In this document: in pieces, positions 26,188-33,515 of the stretch | How the letters are laid out: every line of letters begins with the position of its first letter | Numbering within the stretch: position 1 is the first letter of the stretch | Source: Arthrobacter subterraneus | Lineage (GTDB): Bacteria > Actinomycetota > Actinomycetes > Actinomycetales > Micrococcaceae | Direction: 5' to 3' | Length of the DNA: 64,000 nt | Assembly (NCBI RefSeq): GCF_900099735.1 | Contig: NZ_FNDT01000001.1 | Location: 635,298 to 699,297 of the forward strand | Made by a program: the position numbers and the translations under genes | Notes under the pieces: model-generated | Databases searched by the model: none | Seen by the model: only the letters and a program-made list of their open reading frames with translations | What the model was told of the DNA's origin: nothing

Positions 26188-27381
26188 TCAGGAAATCCTG
26201 CGGGTTTCCCGCTCTTCAAGCACGTCCTCACCCGGCCCGCTGAAGTCCTTCCGCCGCCGCTCTGCGTCCGGGGAGCCGGTGAAGAGGCGGGCGTCGCGTG
26301 GGTGCCGGCGGGCGTCGTCGTCGGTCTCCTGTGAACTGGAAGCAGACGACGACGGCGGCACTGCCTCCCAGCGCTGGCGCGGCAGCGCCTCCGGGAAGCG
26401 GCTCTGGATGAACCCGACCATCTCCTCGCGGACGAGGCACTGAAGGTCCCAACGGGCACCGCTGTCCGCCGCGCTGACCAGGATGCGGGCGCGGACCATG
26501 CCGTCCGTCGCGCTGGTGATCTGCAGGGTGCCGGTACGGCCGTCCCACAGCTCGGATCCGTCGAGGATCTCCTTGAGCTTTACGCGCATCTGCTCGATCG
26601 GCACGCGCCAGTCCAGGTCGAGTTCCACGGTTCCCAGGAGCTCGGAGCGGCGCCGCGTCCAGTTCTCGAACGGGGTCGAGGTGAAGTACGTCGATGGCAG
26701 GATGATGCGGCGCTCGTCCCAGGACTGGACCACCACGTAGGTCATGGTGATTTCCTCGATGGTTCCCATTTCGCCTTCCACGAGGACAACGTCGTCCACC
26801 CGGATTGCGTCGGTGAAGGCCAGCTGCACGCCGGCGAAGACGTTGCTCAGCGAACTCTGCACGGCAAGGCCGGCAACGATCGAGATGAGCCCCGCCGAGG
26901 CCAGGATCCCTGCACCCAGCGCTCGCACCTCGTCGATGGTCAGCAGCACGCTCGCCAGGGCGAGGGTGATGATCACGGCGACGGCCACCCGCCGGGCGAG
27001 CATGATCTGCGTCTTCAGCCGGCGTGCGCGCCGGTTGTCCCGGCCCGAGCTCTCATAGTGGCGCAGCACCACGGTCTCGATGATGGAGAGTACGGCCACC
27101 AGGAGCCACGCGAGGGAGACGATGAGCGCCAGCACCAGCACGTAGTCCACGGGCGGAAACCACGCGGCGTCCCGGGCTGTGGCGCCGAGCGCTATCCGGA
27201 TGCCAAGGACGGCCAGTACGGCCTGGAGCGGGGCGCGGGACTTGCGGGTGACCTCGTGGATCTGCGGGACTTTCCGCAGGGTCCGGGCGGCGATCCTGCG
27301 CAGGATCCAGGCGAGCACGACGGCGGCAAGAACCGCACCCGCGACGGCAAGAAAGGGAGTGAGCGCCTCAAGAAAGTCCAT
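26188..27381 (-). CDS. MscS-family mechanosensitive channel
   Basis: The 397-residue protein has an N-terminal helix (about 10-32), further membrane helices to about residue 185, the pore-lining ILASAGLISIVAGLAVQSSL and the beta domain VLVEGEMGTIEEITMTYVVV with WDERRIILPSTYF. These are typical MscS features; such channels release solutes on hypo-osmotic shock. The C-terminal 60 residues are Ser/Arg/Asp-rich and disordered (ASSSQETDDDARRHPRDARL). Confidence 0.92.
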   Translation of the reverse strand: MDFLEALTPFLAVAGAVLAAVVLAWILRRIAARTLRKVPQIHEVTRKSRAPLQAVLAVLGIRIALGATARDAAWFPPVDYVLVLALIVSLAWLLVAVLSIIETVVLRHYESSGRDNRRARRLKTQIMLARRVAVAVIITLALASVLLTIDEVRALGAGILASAGLISIVAGLAVQSSLSNVFAGVQLAFTDAIRVDDVVLVEGEMGTIEEITMTYVVVQSWDERRIILPSTYFTSTPFENWTRRRSELLGTVELDLDWRVPIEQMRVKLKEILDGSELWDGRTGTLQITSATDGMVRARILVSAADSGARWDLQCLVREEMVGFIQSRFPEALPRQRWEAVPPSSSASSSQETDDDARRHPRDARLFTGSPDAERRRKDFSGPGEDVLEERETRRIS

Positions 27382-27446
27382 GATCCTACGGTCTCAGATG
27401 GCCCCGGGGGTCAGTCCAATCCCGCCCCCCCCTCGAGTCAGCAGGG

Positions 27447-28280
27447 TCAGTACAGGAAGATCGCGAACCACTCGCGGTTGTGCGCATGGAGGAGCACCAG
27501 GAACAGCACGAAGTCGAACAGCAGGTGCACGCTCACGATGTAGCTCAACGACTTGGTCTTCGAGAAGATCCACGCCTGAATCAGGGCGAACGGGTAAATG
27601 AGCACCGGCCCCCAGGCGTGGAACCCCAGTTCCCAGAGGAAGGACGTGAATAGCACCGCCTGCAGCACGTTGGCCTGCCAGTCGGGAAGATGGCGGCGCA
27701 GCAGCGTGAACGCCGTGCAGATGAAGAACAGCTCATCCCAGATACCGAGGACGTTGGTTCCCAGGAACAGCCGCGCGATGGTCCCGGGATCCGAGGCCGC
27801 CGGCCAGTTCTCATAGACCCCCGTAGGGATCATGTACACCGGCAGGAGGAGGTACCCGATGACGACGACGGCAAGCAGGTACCAGCGCTCCGTCCGGTTC
27901 CACTTCTGCCCGGTCAGAACCGGGAAACGGATGGCGTGGTCCTTGAAGACAAACCGGGACAGTGAGTAGGGCACTCCGACGGCCAGGATCATCGCCGCGC
28001 CCATGATCATCATGTGGCTGAAACTGATGTCGGTGGTGATGGGCACCGCACTGATGATCACCAGTCCGATGGCGAGCAGCAGCAGGTCCCTGAATAGCGG
28101 GTTTCCCGAGATCGGCCTGCGGGTGAAGTAGGCGGTTGCCAGTGCGGCCGCGAGGGCCAGATAGCCGAACAAACGCTGCTCAAGGGCAAACAGGAGGAAG
28201 CCGGAGCCTGAAACCAGGGCGGCGGACAGGAGCGGCAGCACCCGGGGGCGCGCGTCACGGCTCACCGTTGTGGTGGTCAT
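27447..28280 (-). CDS. CPBP-family intramembrane protease-like protein
   Basis: The 277-residue protein has about eight membrane segments. The three CPBP/Abi blocks are visible: GIWDELFFICTAF (motif 1), SFLWELGFH (motif 2) and VSVHLLFDF (motif 3). Motif 1 has DE instead of EE and lacks the usual Arg three residues on, so protease activity is uncertain. The start has no Shine-Dalgarno sequence; a TAAGCT box lies 6 nt before the ATG, so the mRNA is probably leaderless. Confidence 0.75.
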   Translation of the reverse strand: MTTTTVSRDARPRVLPLLSAALVSGSGFLLFALEQRLFGYLALAAALATAYFTRRPISGNPLFRDLLLLAIGLVIISAVPITTDISFSHMMIMGAAMILAVGVPYSLSRFVFKDHAIRFPVLTGQKWNRTERWYLLAVVVIGYLLLPVYMIPTGVYENWPAASDPGTIARLFLGTNVLGIWDELFFICTAFTLLRRHLPDWQANVLQAVLFTSFLWELGFHAWGPVLIYPFALIQAWIFSKTKSLSYIVSVHLLFDFVLFLVLLHAHNREWFAIFLY

Positions 28281-28286
28281 GGTTCG

Positions 28287-28292
28287 AGCTTA
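28287..28292 (-). promoter_or_regulatory. -10 box of a leaderless transcript (CPBP gene)
   Basis: TAAGCT on the minus strand ends 6 nt before the ATG at 28280. This distance places the transcription start at or next to the start codon. Confidence 0.55.
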
Positions 28293-28320
28293 CGCCTGCA
28301 CGGCGGGCGGTGCCCGCGCC

Positions 28321-28326
28321 TAGACT
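28321..28326 (+). promoter_or_regulatory. -10 box of a leaderless transcript (DUF2252 gene)
   Basis: TAGACT lies 6 nt before the ATG at 28333, and no ribosome-binding site intervenes. It faces the divergent TAAGCT box 28 bp away. Confidence 0.55.
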
Positions 28327-28332
28327 TGCGCA

Positions 28333-29658
28333 ATGGTGAACACTACTGCCCACAGCGAAGCACGCGAATCACACATCGCCGGCACCCTCGTCGAAGCATT
28401 CAAGCCGCTCATGGAGGCGGATCCGCATGGATTCCGCACCAAGTTCCGCAAGATGGCCGCTGATCCGTTCGCGTTCTTCCGCGGCAGCGCGTGCCTGTTC
28501 TACGCGGACATGCGGGATCTGACGGACCAGTGGGCCAACGAGCAGACCAGCCGGGTATGGATCCACGGCGACCTCCACGCGGAGAACTTCGGAACCTATA
28601 TGAGCAGCACCGGCCAACTCACGTTCGACATCAACGACTTCGATGAGGCGTACCTCGGCCACTTCTCCTGGGATCTGCGGCGGTTCACCACCTCGCTGGC
28701 CCTGATGTGCTGGCAGAAGGCCCTCCCCGAGGATGCGGTGCGTTCCCTCACGCGCACCTATCTCTCCTCCTACCTGGACCAGGTGAACCATTACGACGAC
28801 GCCGGCCAGACGGATTTCGCGCTGCATCTGGACAACACATCCGGATCCATCCACGCCGTGCTGCTGGCCGCGCGCGCGTCCCGGCGCACCGACCTGCTCG
28901 ACGGGATGACCGTCGTGGAAAACCATGAGCGGCATTTCCAGGACAACGGGAAGACCCGGCGGCTGGAGGCGGACGAGCACGCGATGGTGGCACGCGCGTT
29001 CGACGATTATCTCGGAACCATCCCCAGCGACAAGCGGTCCGAGCGGGAGGTCTTCTACCACGTCAAGGACATTGTCGGCAGCACCGGTTTCGGGATCGGG
29101 AGCGCAGGCCTGCCTGCCTACAACGTGCTCATTGAGGGCTACAACGAGGCGCTGGAGAACGACATCATCATCTCCATGAAACAGGGCAACGTTGCCGCGC
29201 CCAGCCGGGTGGTCACCGATGAACAGGTGGCCTCGTACTTCAAGCATGACGGGCACCGCACGGTCATCAGCCAGCGCGCGCTCCAGGTCCACACTGACAC
29301 TTTCCTCGGCTACACCACAGTGGACGGCGTGGGTTTTGTGGTCGACGAGCTTTCCCCGTACAAGGCGGACCTCCGCTGGGACAACCTCACCGAGCCGGAT
29401 GAGATCGAGCCTGTCCTGGTGGACCTCGGCCGGGCGACAGCCAAGGTGCACTGCGCCTCTGACGAGGACAGCGACCAGGATCTGGTGACCTTCCAGACGG
29501 AACGCGCCATCATGGGGGTGATCGAGGGACGCCGCGAAGAGTTCATCGGTGACATCCTTGAGTTCTCCCTCGAGTATGCGAAGACGGTCCGGGCTGACCA
29601 CGCGCTCTTTGTCGACGCCTTCCGTGAGAACCGGATTCCGGGCGTCCCCTCCACCTAG
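28333..29658 (+). CDS. DUF2252 (kinase-like fold) protein
   Basis: The 441-residue protein matches DUF2252, including VWIHGDLHAENFG at 76-88 and FDINDFDEAYLGHFSWDLRR at 98-117. HGDLHxxN and DxxDxD resemble the catalytic loop and metal-binding Asp of aminoglycoside-phosphotransferase-like kinases, so phosphotransfer is plausible but not shown. The family function is unknown. It is a single gene with a leaderless start, divergent from the CPBP gene. Confidence 0.9.
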   Translation: MVNTTAHSEARESHIAGTLVEAFKPLMEADPHGFRTKFRKMAADPFAFFRGSACLFYADMRDLTDQWANEQTSRVWIHGDLHAENFGTYMSSTGQLTFDINDFDEAYLGHFSWDLRRFTTSLALMCWQKALPEDAVRSLTRTYLSSYLDQVNHYDDAGQTDFALHLDNTSGSIHAVLLAARASRRTDLLDGMTVVENHERHFQDNGKTRRLEADEHAMVARAFDDYLGTIPSDKRSEREVFYHVKDIVGSTGFGIGSAGLPAYNVLIEGYNEALENDIIISMKQGNVAAPSRVVTDEQVASYFKHDGHRTVISQRALQVHTDTFLGYTTVDGVGFVVDELSPYKADLRWDNLTEPDEIEPVLVDLGRATAKVHCASDEDSDQDLVTFQTERAIMGVIEGRREEFIGDILEFSLEYAKTVRADHALFVDAFRENRIPGVPST

Positions 29659-29786
29659 GAAGTGAGGGGACTCCTGGTGGCCGGACTGCTAGTGTGGGAT
29701 CAGGATCACTACAAAGCTTGCTTATCACCGTACCCGCCGTGGGCACTTCCGTCCCGGCGCCGGTATAGGCGCAGTGAGGAGTAGCC

Positions 29787-30047
29787 ATGGGCAGCGCAGA
29801 GAAGAAGTTTTCGGCCACCGAAGAGTCGGACAGCAAGCACCCGAGCGATTGGGGGCGTGCCATGGCCGTGGCCATGAGCCGTCTGGTCGAGCTGGCGCAC
29901 GAGGCGGGCGATGTCGTCGAAGACGAGAATCTTTATGGTGAGGACCTGCACCTGTACGTCACTGAGACAGACCACGGTGCCAACATCACCATGTCGTGGA
30001 CGCCGAGCACTTCGCCTTCACGCGGACCCGCAGACGAGGACCAGTAA
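29787..30047 (+). CDS. Small acidic hypothetical protein
   Basis: The 86-residue protein starts MGSAEKKFSATEESDSKHPS, has a predicted amphipathic helix (RAMAVAMSRLVELAHEAG) and a beta hairpin (LHLYVTETDHGANITMSW), and ends in an acidic tail. It has no cysteine and no membrane segment. GTGAGGAGTAGCC supplies the ribosome-binding site. It overlaps the next gene by a TAATG junction, so the two are co-translated. Family not recognised. Confidence 0.7.
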   Translation: MGSAEKKFSATEESDSKHPSDWGRAMAVAMSRLVELAHEAGDVVEDENLYGEDLHLYVTETDHGANITMSWTPSTSPSRGPADEDQ

Positions 30048-30283
30048 TGAGTGCGCCGAACCCGGATCCCGAGCAGGACAAGGTCGCCGGCCTCGAACCC
30101 GGAGGCGGCGTGCCCCCGGGCGAGACGCCTCCGGGCGAGGCGAGCACCGCCGCACCGCAGGGGCATGACGAAGAGGCCCCCTCAGGCAGGGGCGCCTCGT
30201 TTGTGTGGCTGGCTGCGATCGGTGTCTTTGTGCTGCTGGGGATCCTCCTGTTTGTCGGCTACATCGGTGGGCTGTTCAGCTAA
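30047..30283 (+). CDS. Small single-span membrane protein (DUF6480-like)
   Basis: The 78-residue protein has an N-terminal Pro/Gly/Glu-rich segment with the typical PDPEQDKVAGLEPGGGVPPG and ETPP pattern of DUF6480. It ends with one membrane helix (SFVWLAAIGVFVLLGILLFVG). The ATG at 30047, overlapping the preceding stop, is chosen over an upstream in-frame start. The family is common in Actinobacteria and of unknown role. Confidence 0.75.
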   Translation: MSAPNPDPEQDKVAGLEPGGGVPPGETPPGEASTAAPQGHDEEAPSGRGASFVWLAAIGVFVLLGILLFVGYIGGLFS

Positions 30284-30298
30284 CCGGGGCAGGCGAAA

Positions 30299-30340
30299 GC
30301 ACAGCGGCCGTACCCGTGGGGGACGGCCGCTTTGCTGTGT
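30299..30340 (+). terminator. Terminator after the DUF6480-like gene
   Basis: GCGGCCGT (30304-30311) pairs with ACGGCCGC (30323-30330), extended by CACAG/CTGTG in the flanks. TTTGCTGTGT follows on the plus strand. It also separates the convergent PRC-barrel gene. Confidence 0.6.
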
Positions 30341-30355
30341 CCGGGCGGTCCGCCG

Positions 30356-30661
30356 CTAGACTCCGTAGTAGTTTCGCAGCTCGGTTTCCTGCTCGGCGGT
30401 GAGCCCCTCCTCCGCCGTGAAGTCGGGGGCATCCTTGATCTTGTCTCCCGAGACAGCAACATAAAGGTTGTCACCATCCAGCCGTGCGCCGGCGAGGGGG
30501 ATGAAGTGTTCCCTCGAGTTCAAAAGGCCGAGCCCCACCGTCACCCAGGCGGGCTTGCGCGAGATCCCGTCAAGGTGCACCTGCGACACATTGCCGAGTT
30601 TTTCGCCGTCGGCATCCCACGCCGTAGCCGTCTGCAGTTCTTCCATTCCCAGGTGATCCAT
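30356..30661 (-). CDS. PRC-barrel domain protein
   Basis: From the ATG at 30661 (MDHLGMEELQTATAWDADGE) the protein has 101 residues and matches a PRC-barrel: GEKLGNVSQVHLDGISRKPA, VTVGLGLLNSREHFIPL and YVAVSGDKIKDAPDF. GGAGGCGTC precedes this ATG, so the longer in-frame start inside the terminator region is rejected. The family is found in photosynthetic reaction centres, RimM and many stress proteins; the role here is unknown. Confidence 0.85.
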   Translation of the reverse strand: MDHLGMEELQTATAWDADGEKLGNVSQVHLDGISRKPAWVTVGLGLLNSREHFIPLAGARLDGDNLYVAVSGDKIKDAPDFTAEEGLTAEQETELRNYYGV

Positions 30662-30729
30662 GACGCCTCCACGATTCCGGTAACAAGTAGCCTTACCATT
30701 CCAGTGCATCTGGGCCGCAAAGGCAACGA

Positions 30730-30760
30730 AAGGAGCGCCCCACTCAAGGGGGCGCTCCTT
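30730..30760 (-). terminator. Terminator of the siderophore-binding lipoprotein gene
   Basis: AAGGAGCGCCCC and GGGGCGCTCCTT form a 12-bp perfect stem with a loop of about six bases, 40 bp after the lipoprotein gene stop. TCGTTGCCTTT follows on the minus strand. Confidence 0.7.
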
Positions 30761-30800
30761 CACCGGCGATTGCCGCCGTCGTGCCTGCGTGAGCGAACAG

Positions 30801-31859
30801 CTACGCCGCGTCGGCCGCTTCAGCCGCCTCGTTGATCATCGGCAGCCACTTGTCCAGTGCCCAGACGAGCGAGAGCGGGCTGGCCGCGGAGATGGACAGC
30901 GTGAGCGTGTTGTCCGCATCGGCCACGAGCGCCCCGGTCTCCACCGCCGGAATCTGGCTGAGCAGCGGGTCCTCGCCGATTGCTTCCCTGGTGGCGTCAT
31001 CCGGAACCCAGGTCACGAAGACGTCGGACTCGAGTTCATCGGCACGTTCGGCTGACCACGGAATGAAGAACTCGTCACCGGTGGTGTTCTCTGCGACGAC
31101 GTCGGCCATCTGCATGCCGATCTGGGTCAGGAACCGCGGGCGGTTGTCGCTGGCCGTGTAGATGTTCACGCCCTCGGCGCTGTTCGGCTCCAGGTTGCCG
31201 AAGATGAAGGTCTTCCCCTCAATGGCCGGGTATTCGGCTGCGGCTTCAGCGATCTGCTCCTCGGTTTCCGCAATCAACTGGTCCGCTTCCTCAGCGAGCC
31301 CCAGCGCCTCACCGATCATGGCGGTGGAGTCCTGCCAGGCGGTGCCGTACGCCACCTCCGGGTAGGCCACCACCGGCGCAATCTCGCTCAGGGTGTTGTA
31401 GTCCTCCTCGGTGAGGCCGGAATAGGCAGCGAGGATCACGTCCGGGTTGGTTGCCGCGATCTCGTCGAACGCGATGCCGTCAGCTTCGGAGTACTGCACC
31501 GGCGCGTTCTCGGTACCGATCGCAGCATCGAGCTCTTCAAGCTTGGCGTCCTTCCAGGGCGTGGACCCCTGCTCGTTTCCGCCGTACTCGTCCACCGGCA
31601 TACCGACGGGAACCACTCCGAGGGCGAGCGCCACATCAGCGTTGACCCAGGACACGGTGGCGACGCGCTCGGGCTTCTCCTCGAGGACGGTCTCGCCGAA
31701 GGCATGCTCGATGGTGACGGGGAAGGCCTCTGCGGAACCGGCGTCGTTGGCTCCTGCGGCTTCGGAACCGCCTCCAGCCGGGCCCGTGGAGCAGGCGGAG
31801 AGGGACAGGGCGGCGACCGCTGCCGCGGCGATCAGACCACGGAGGCGTGTGGGGGCCAT
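30801..31859 (-). CDS. Iron-siderophore ABC transporter substrate-binding lipoprotein
   Basis: The 352-residue FepB/FecB-type protein has a lipoprotein signal ending LSLSACSTG and a two-lobed class III binding fold (RVATVSWVNADVALALGVVP, PDVILAAYSGLTEEDYNTL, SPLSLVWALDKWLPMINEA). No permease is adjacent. An iron box lies 59 bp upstream, as for the FecCD operon at 11-15 kb, so the two may work together (inference). Confidence 0.92.
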   Translation of the reverse strand: MAPTRLRGLIAAAAVAALSLSACSTGPAGGGSEAAGANDAGSAEAFPVTIEHAFGETVLEEKPERVATVSWVNADVALALGVVPVGMPVDEYGGNEQGSTPWKDAKLEELDAAIGTENAPVQYSEADGIAFDEIAATNPDVILAAYSGLTEEDYNTLSEIAPVVAYPEVAYGTAWQDSTAMIGEALGLAEEADQLIAETEEQIAEAAAEYPAIEGKTFIFGNLEPNSAEGVNIYTASDNRPRFLTQIGMQMADVVAENTTGDEFFIPWSAERADELESDVFVTWVPDDATREAIGEDPLLSQIPAVETGALVADADNTLTLSISAASPLSLVWALDKWLPMINEAAEAADAA

Positions 31860-31917
31860 GGGGGCTCCTTGACTTTCGAAACGGCGTCGACCACGACGCG
31901 CGGAATGGATACGAAAG

Positions 31918-31936
31918 TAAGGTTAGCCTACGCTTT
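31918..31936. promoter_or_regulatory. IdeR/DmdR-type iron box of the siderophore-binding protein gene
   Basis: On the minus strand AAAGCGTAGGCTAACCTTA matches TTAGGTTAGGCTAACCTAA at 14 of 19 positions, including the whole TAGGCTAACCT core. It lies 59 bp upstream of the lipoprotein start. Confidence 0.75.
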
Positions 31937-31970
31937 CTCCGATTACGAAATGTTTATGTTGCGTAATCCC

Positions 31971-32390
31971 TCAGCCGCGCGCTTTGCGGGTTTCCCTGTC
32001 GTTGGCCTTCTGGATGGCGTCCACCAGATCCTTCTTGCTCATGCTCGAGCGTCCGGAGATATCCAGCTTCTTCGCGACCTCGTACAGGTGCTCCTTCGTG
32101 GCATTGGCGTCAACACCGCCGGCGGTTTCCTTCGACGTTCCGCGCCCGCCTTTTGCCTGCTCGTCCGACGGGCCTTTCCTGCCCTTCTGCTCCCAGTGGT
32201 CCCCCACCTTCTCGTGGGTGTGTTTCAGGGCGCTGTAGGCGGTGCGGTGCGCCCGCTCGCCGTCACCGTATTGTTCCTCCGCCGAATCGAGTGTCTTGGC
32301 GAAGGTTTCCTGCGCCTTTTTGTTCGACCGCTGCAGGGTGCTGGGCAGCTCGTCCTTCTTGACCTTGCCTGACTTCGTCACCTTGGGCAT
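31971..32390 (-). CDS. ChaB-like protein with C-terminal SAP/Rho-N-like domain
   Basis: The 139-residue basic protein has a ChaB-like N-terminus (ELPSTLQRSNKKAQETFAKT and AHRTAYSALKHTHEKVGDHW, residues 14-68). A Gly/Lys-rich linker follows, then a helical C-terminal domain (KEHLYEVAKKLDISGRSSMS, KKDLVDAIQKAND) resembling SAP or Rho-N DNA/RNA-binding modules. A nucleic-acid-binding role is inferred. It is monocistronic, between the iron box and a terminator. Confidence 0.82.
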   Translation of the reverse strand: MPKVTKSGKVKKDELPSTLQRSNKKAQETFAKTLDSAEEQYGDGERAHRTAYSALKHTHEKVGDHWEQKGRKGPSDEQAKGGRGTSKETAGGVDANATKEHLYEVAKKLDISGRSSMSKKDLVDAIQKANDRETRKARG

Positions 32391-32441
32391 TGCATCTGCT
32401 CCTCTTCACACAACGGGCAGGGATTGCACTTAACGAGACTA

Positions 32442-32489
32442 CCGCTGCGTGCGCAGATAGACAGGAAGTTTTATCTGCGCACCCAGCGG
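32442..32489 (-). terminator. Strong hairpin after the ATP-grasp gene
   Basis: CCGCTG-cg-TGCGCAGATA pairs with TATCTGCGCA-cc-CAGCGG. It starts 2 bp after the ATP-grasp stop and closes the three-gene operon M20-abgT-ATP-grasp. Confidence 0.7.
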
Positions 32490-32491
32490 CT

Positions 32492-33469
32492 TTAGACGAA
32501 CGACGGAGCCGGGCCGGCTGCCACCCCCGCCAGGTACTTCGCGAGCGCGCCGGGTGCCGAGCGCGGTGCCTCTGACTCCACCCGTGCGTTGTAGTTGGTG
32601 TTGGTGTTCACGTCATAGGTGAGCACACGCCCGTCGGCTGTCTCCATGAACTCGATCCCGCACACCTCGATCCTGTTCCGGCGTGCAAACTCGAGATACT
32701 TCCCGATGATCGGGTGGTCAAAGCCGCGGCGCAGACTGAACAGCTGCTGGTCGGCTTCGGGTTCGATGGTTGCGCCGGGAGGCATGATCGGCTTGCCGGT
32801 ATCCGGGTCAATGGCACAGGCGTCCGCCGGGCAGAGCTGGAACCCACCCCTAGCGGTGTCAGCCTGGATGGCGTAGATGAACTCGCCGCCCACAATCTCG
32901 ACGCGGGTGATGATCGGCTCCGCGGCCTGGATGAACTCCTGGATCAGCGTGATTCCGTCCTGTGGCTCTTCGAACTCGCTGGACGCCACGTACTCGGCCA
33001 GCTCCTCATGACTCTCGAACTTGCGGACGCCGAGGCCTTTTCCACCCTGGTTGTGCTTGGTGATGAACGGAACCGGGAAGTCCTTCGCCGCTTCGAGGAT
33101 GCGGTCCCGGCCGATCGCCGCCACGGTCCGCGGTGTGTCGATCCCGGCCGCCTTCAGCGCCGTCAGCTGATCCACCTTGCTCATCTCGAGTTCCAGGATG
33201 CGGCGTCCGTTGATGACCCGGCGGCCGTGCGCCTCGAGCCAGGACAGCACCGCCCGGGCGTAATCCTTGGACAGCCCGTGGTCCCGGGTATGGGCGGAGG
33301 CGCTGATCCGCGACCAGAAGATGCCCTCCGGCGGCACCGAGTCGAGGTCGAGGACCCCGTCGGTCAGCAGCCACTCCTCGAACTCCAGGCCCTCCTCCTC
33401 GAAGGCGCGGGCAAACGGCGGGAACCACTCCGGGTTCTCATGCAGGGCATAGATTTTTGTGCGGCTCAT
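32492..33469 (-). CDS. ATP-grasp (RimK-like) ligase
   Basis: The 325-residue protein is an ATP-grasp enzyme. PFITKHNQGGKGLGVRKF is the ATP-binding loop, about residues 132-149. CGIEFMETADGRVLTYDVNT, about 272-291, provides the metal-binding E and D/N residues. Relatives such as RimK or cyanophycin-type ligases join an amino acid or carboxylate to an amine. The substrate is unknown. Gene order behind an amidohydrolase and an AbgT transporter hints at peptide- or glutamyl-type substrates (inference). Confidence 0.85.
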   Translation of the reverse strand: MSRTKIYALHENPEWFPPFARAFEEEGLEFEEWLLTDGVLDLDSVPPEGIFWSRISASAHTRDHGLSKDYARAVLSWLEAHGRRVINGRRILELEMSKVDQLTALKAAGIDTPRTVAAIGRDRILEAAKDFPVPFITKHNQGGKGLGVRKFESHEELAEYVASSEFEEPQDGITLIQEFIQAAEPIITRVEIVGGEFIYAIQADTARGGFQLCPADACAIDPDTGKPIMPPGATIEPEADQQLFSLRRGFDHPIIGKYLEFARRNRIEVCGIEFMETADGRVLTYDVNTNTNYNARVESEAPRSAPGALAKYLAGVAAGPAPSFV

Positions 33470-33515
33470 GTCCGGTGCAACCTTCCGTTCCGGCGGGCTA
33501 TTCCTGTTCCCACGC

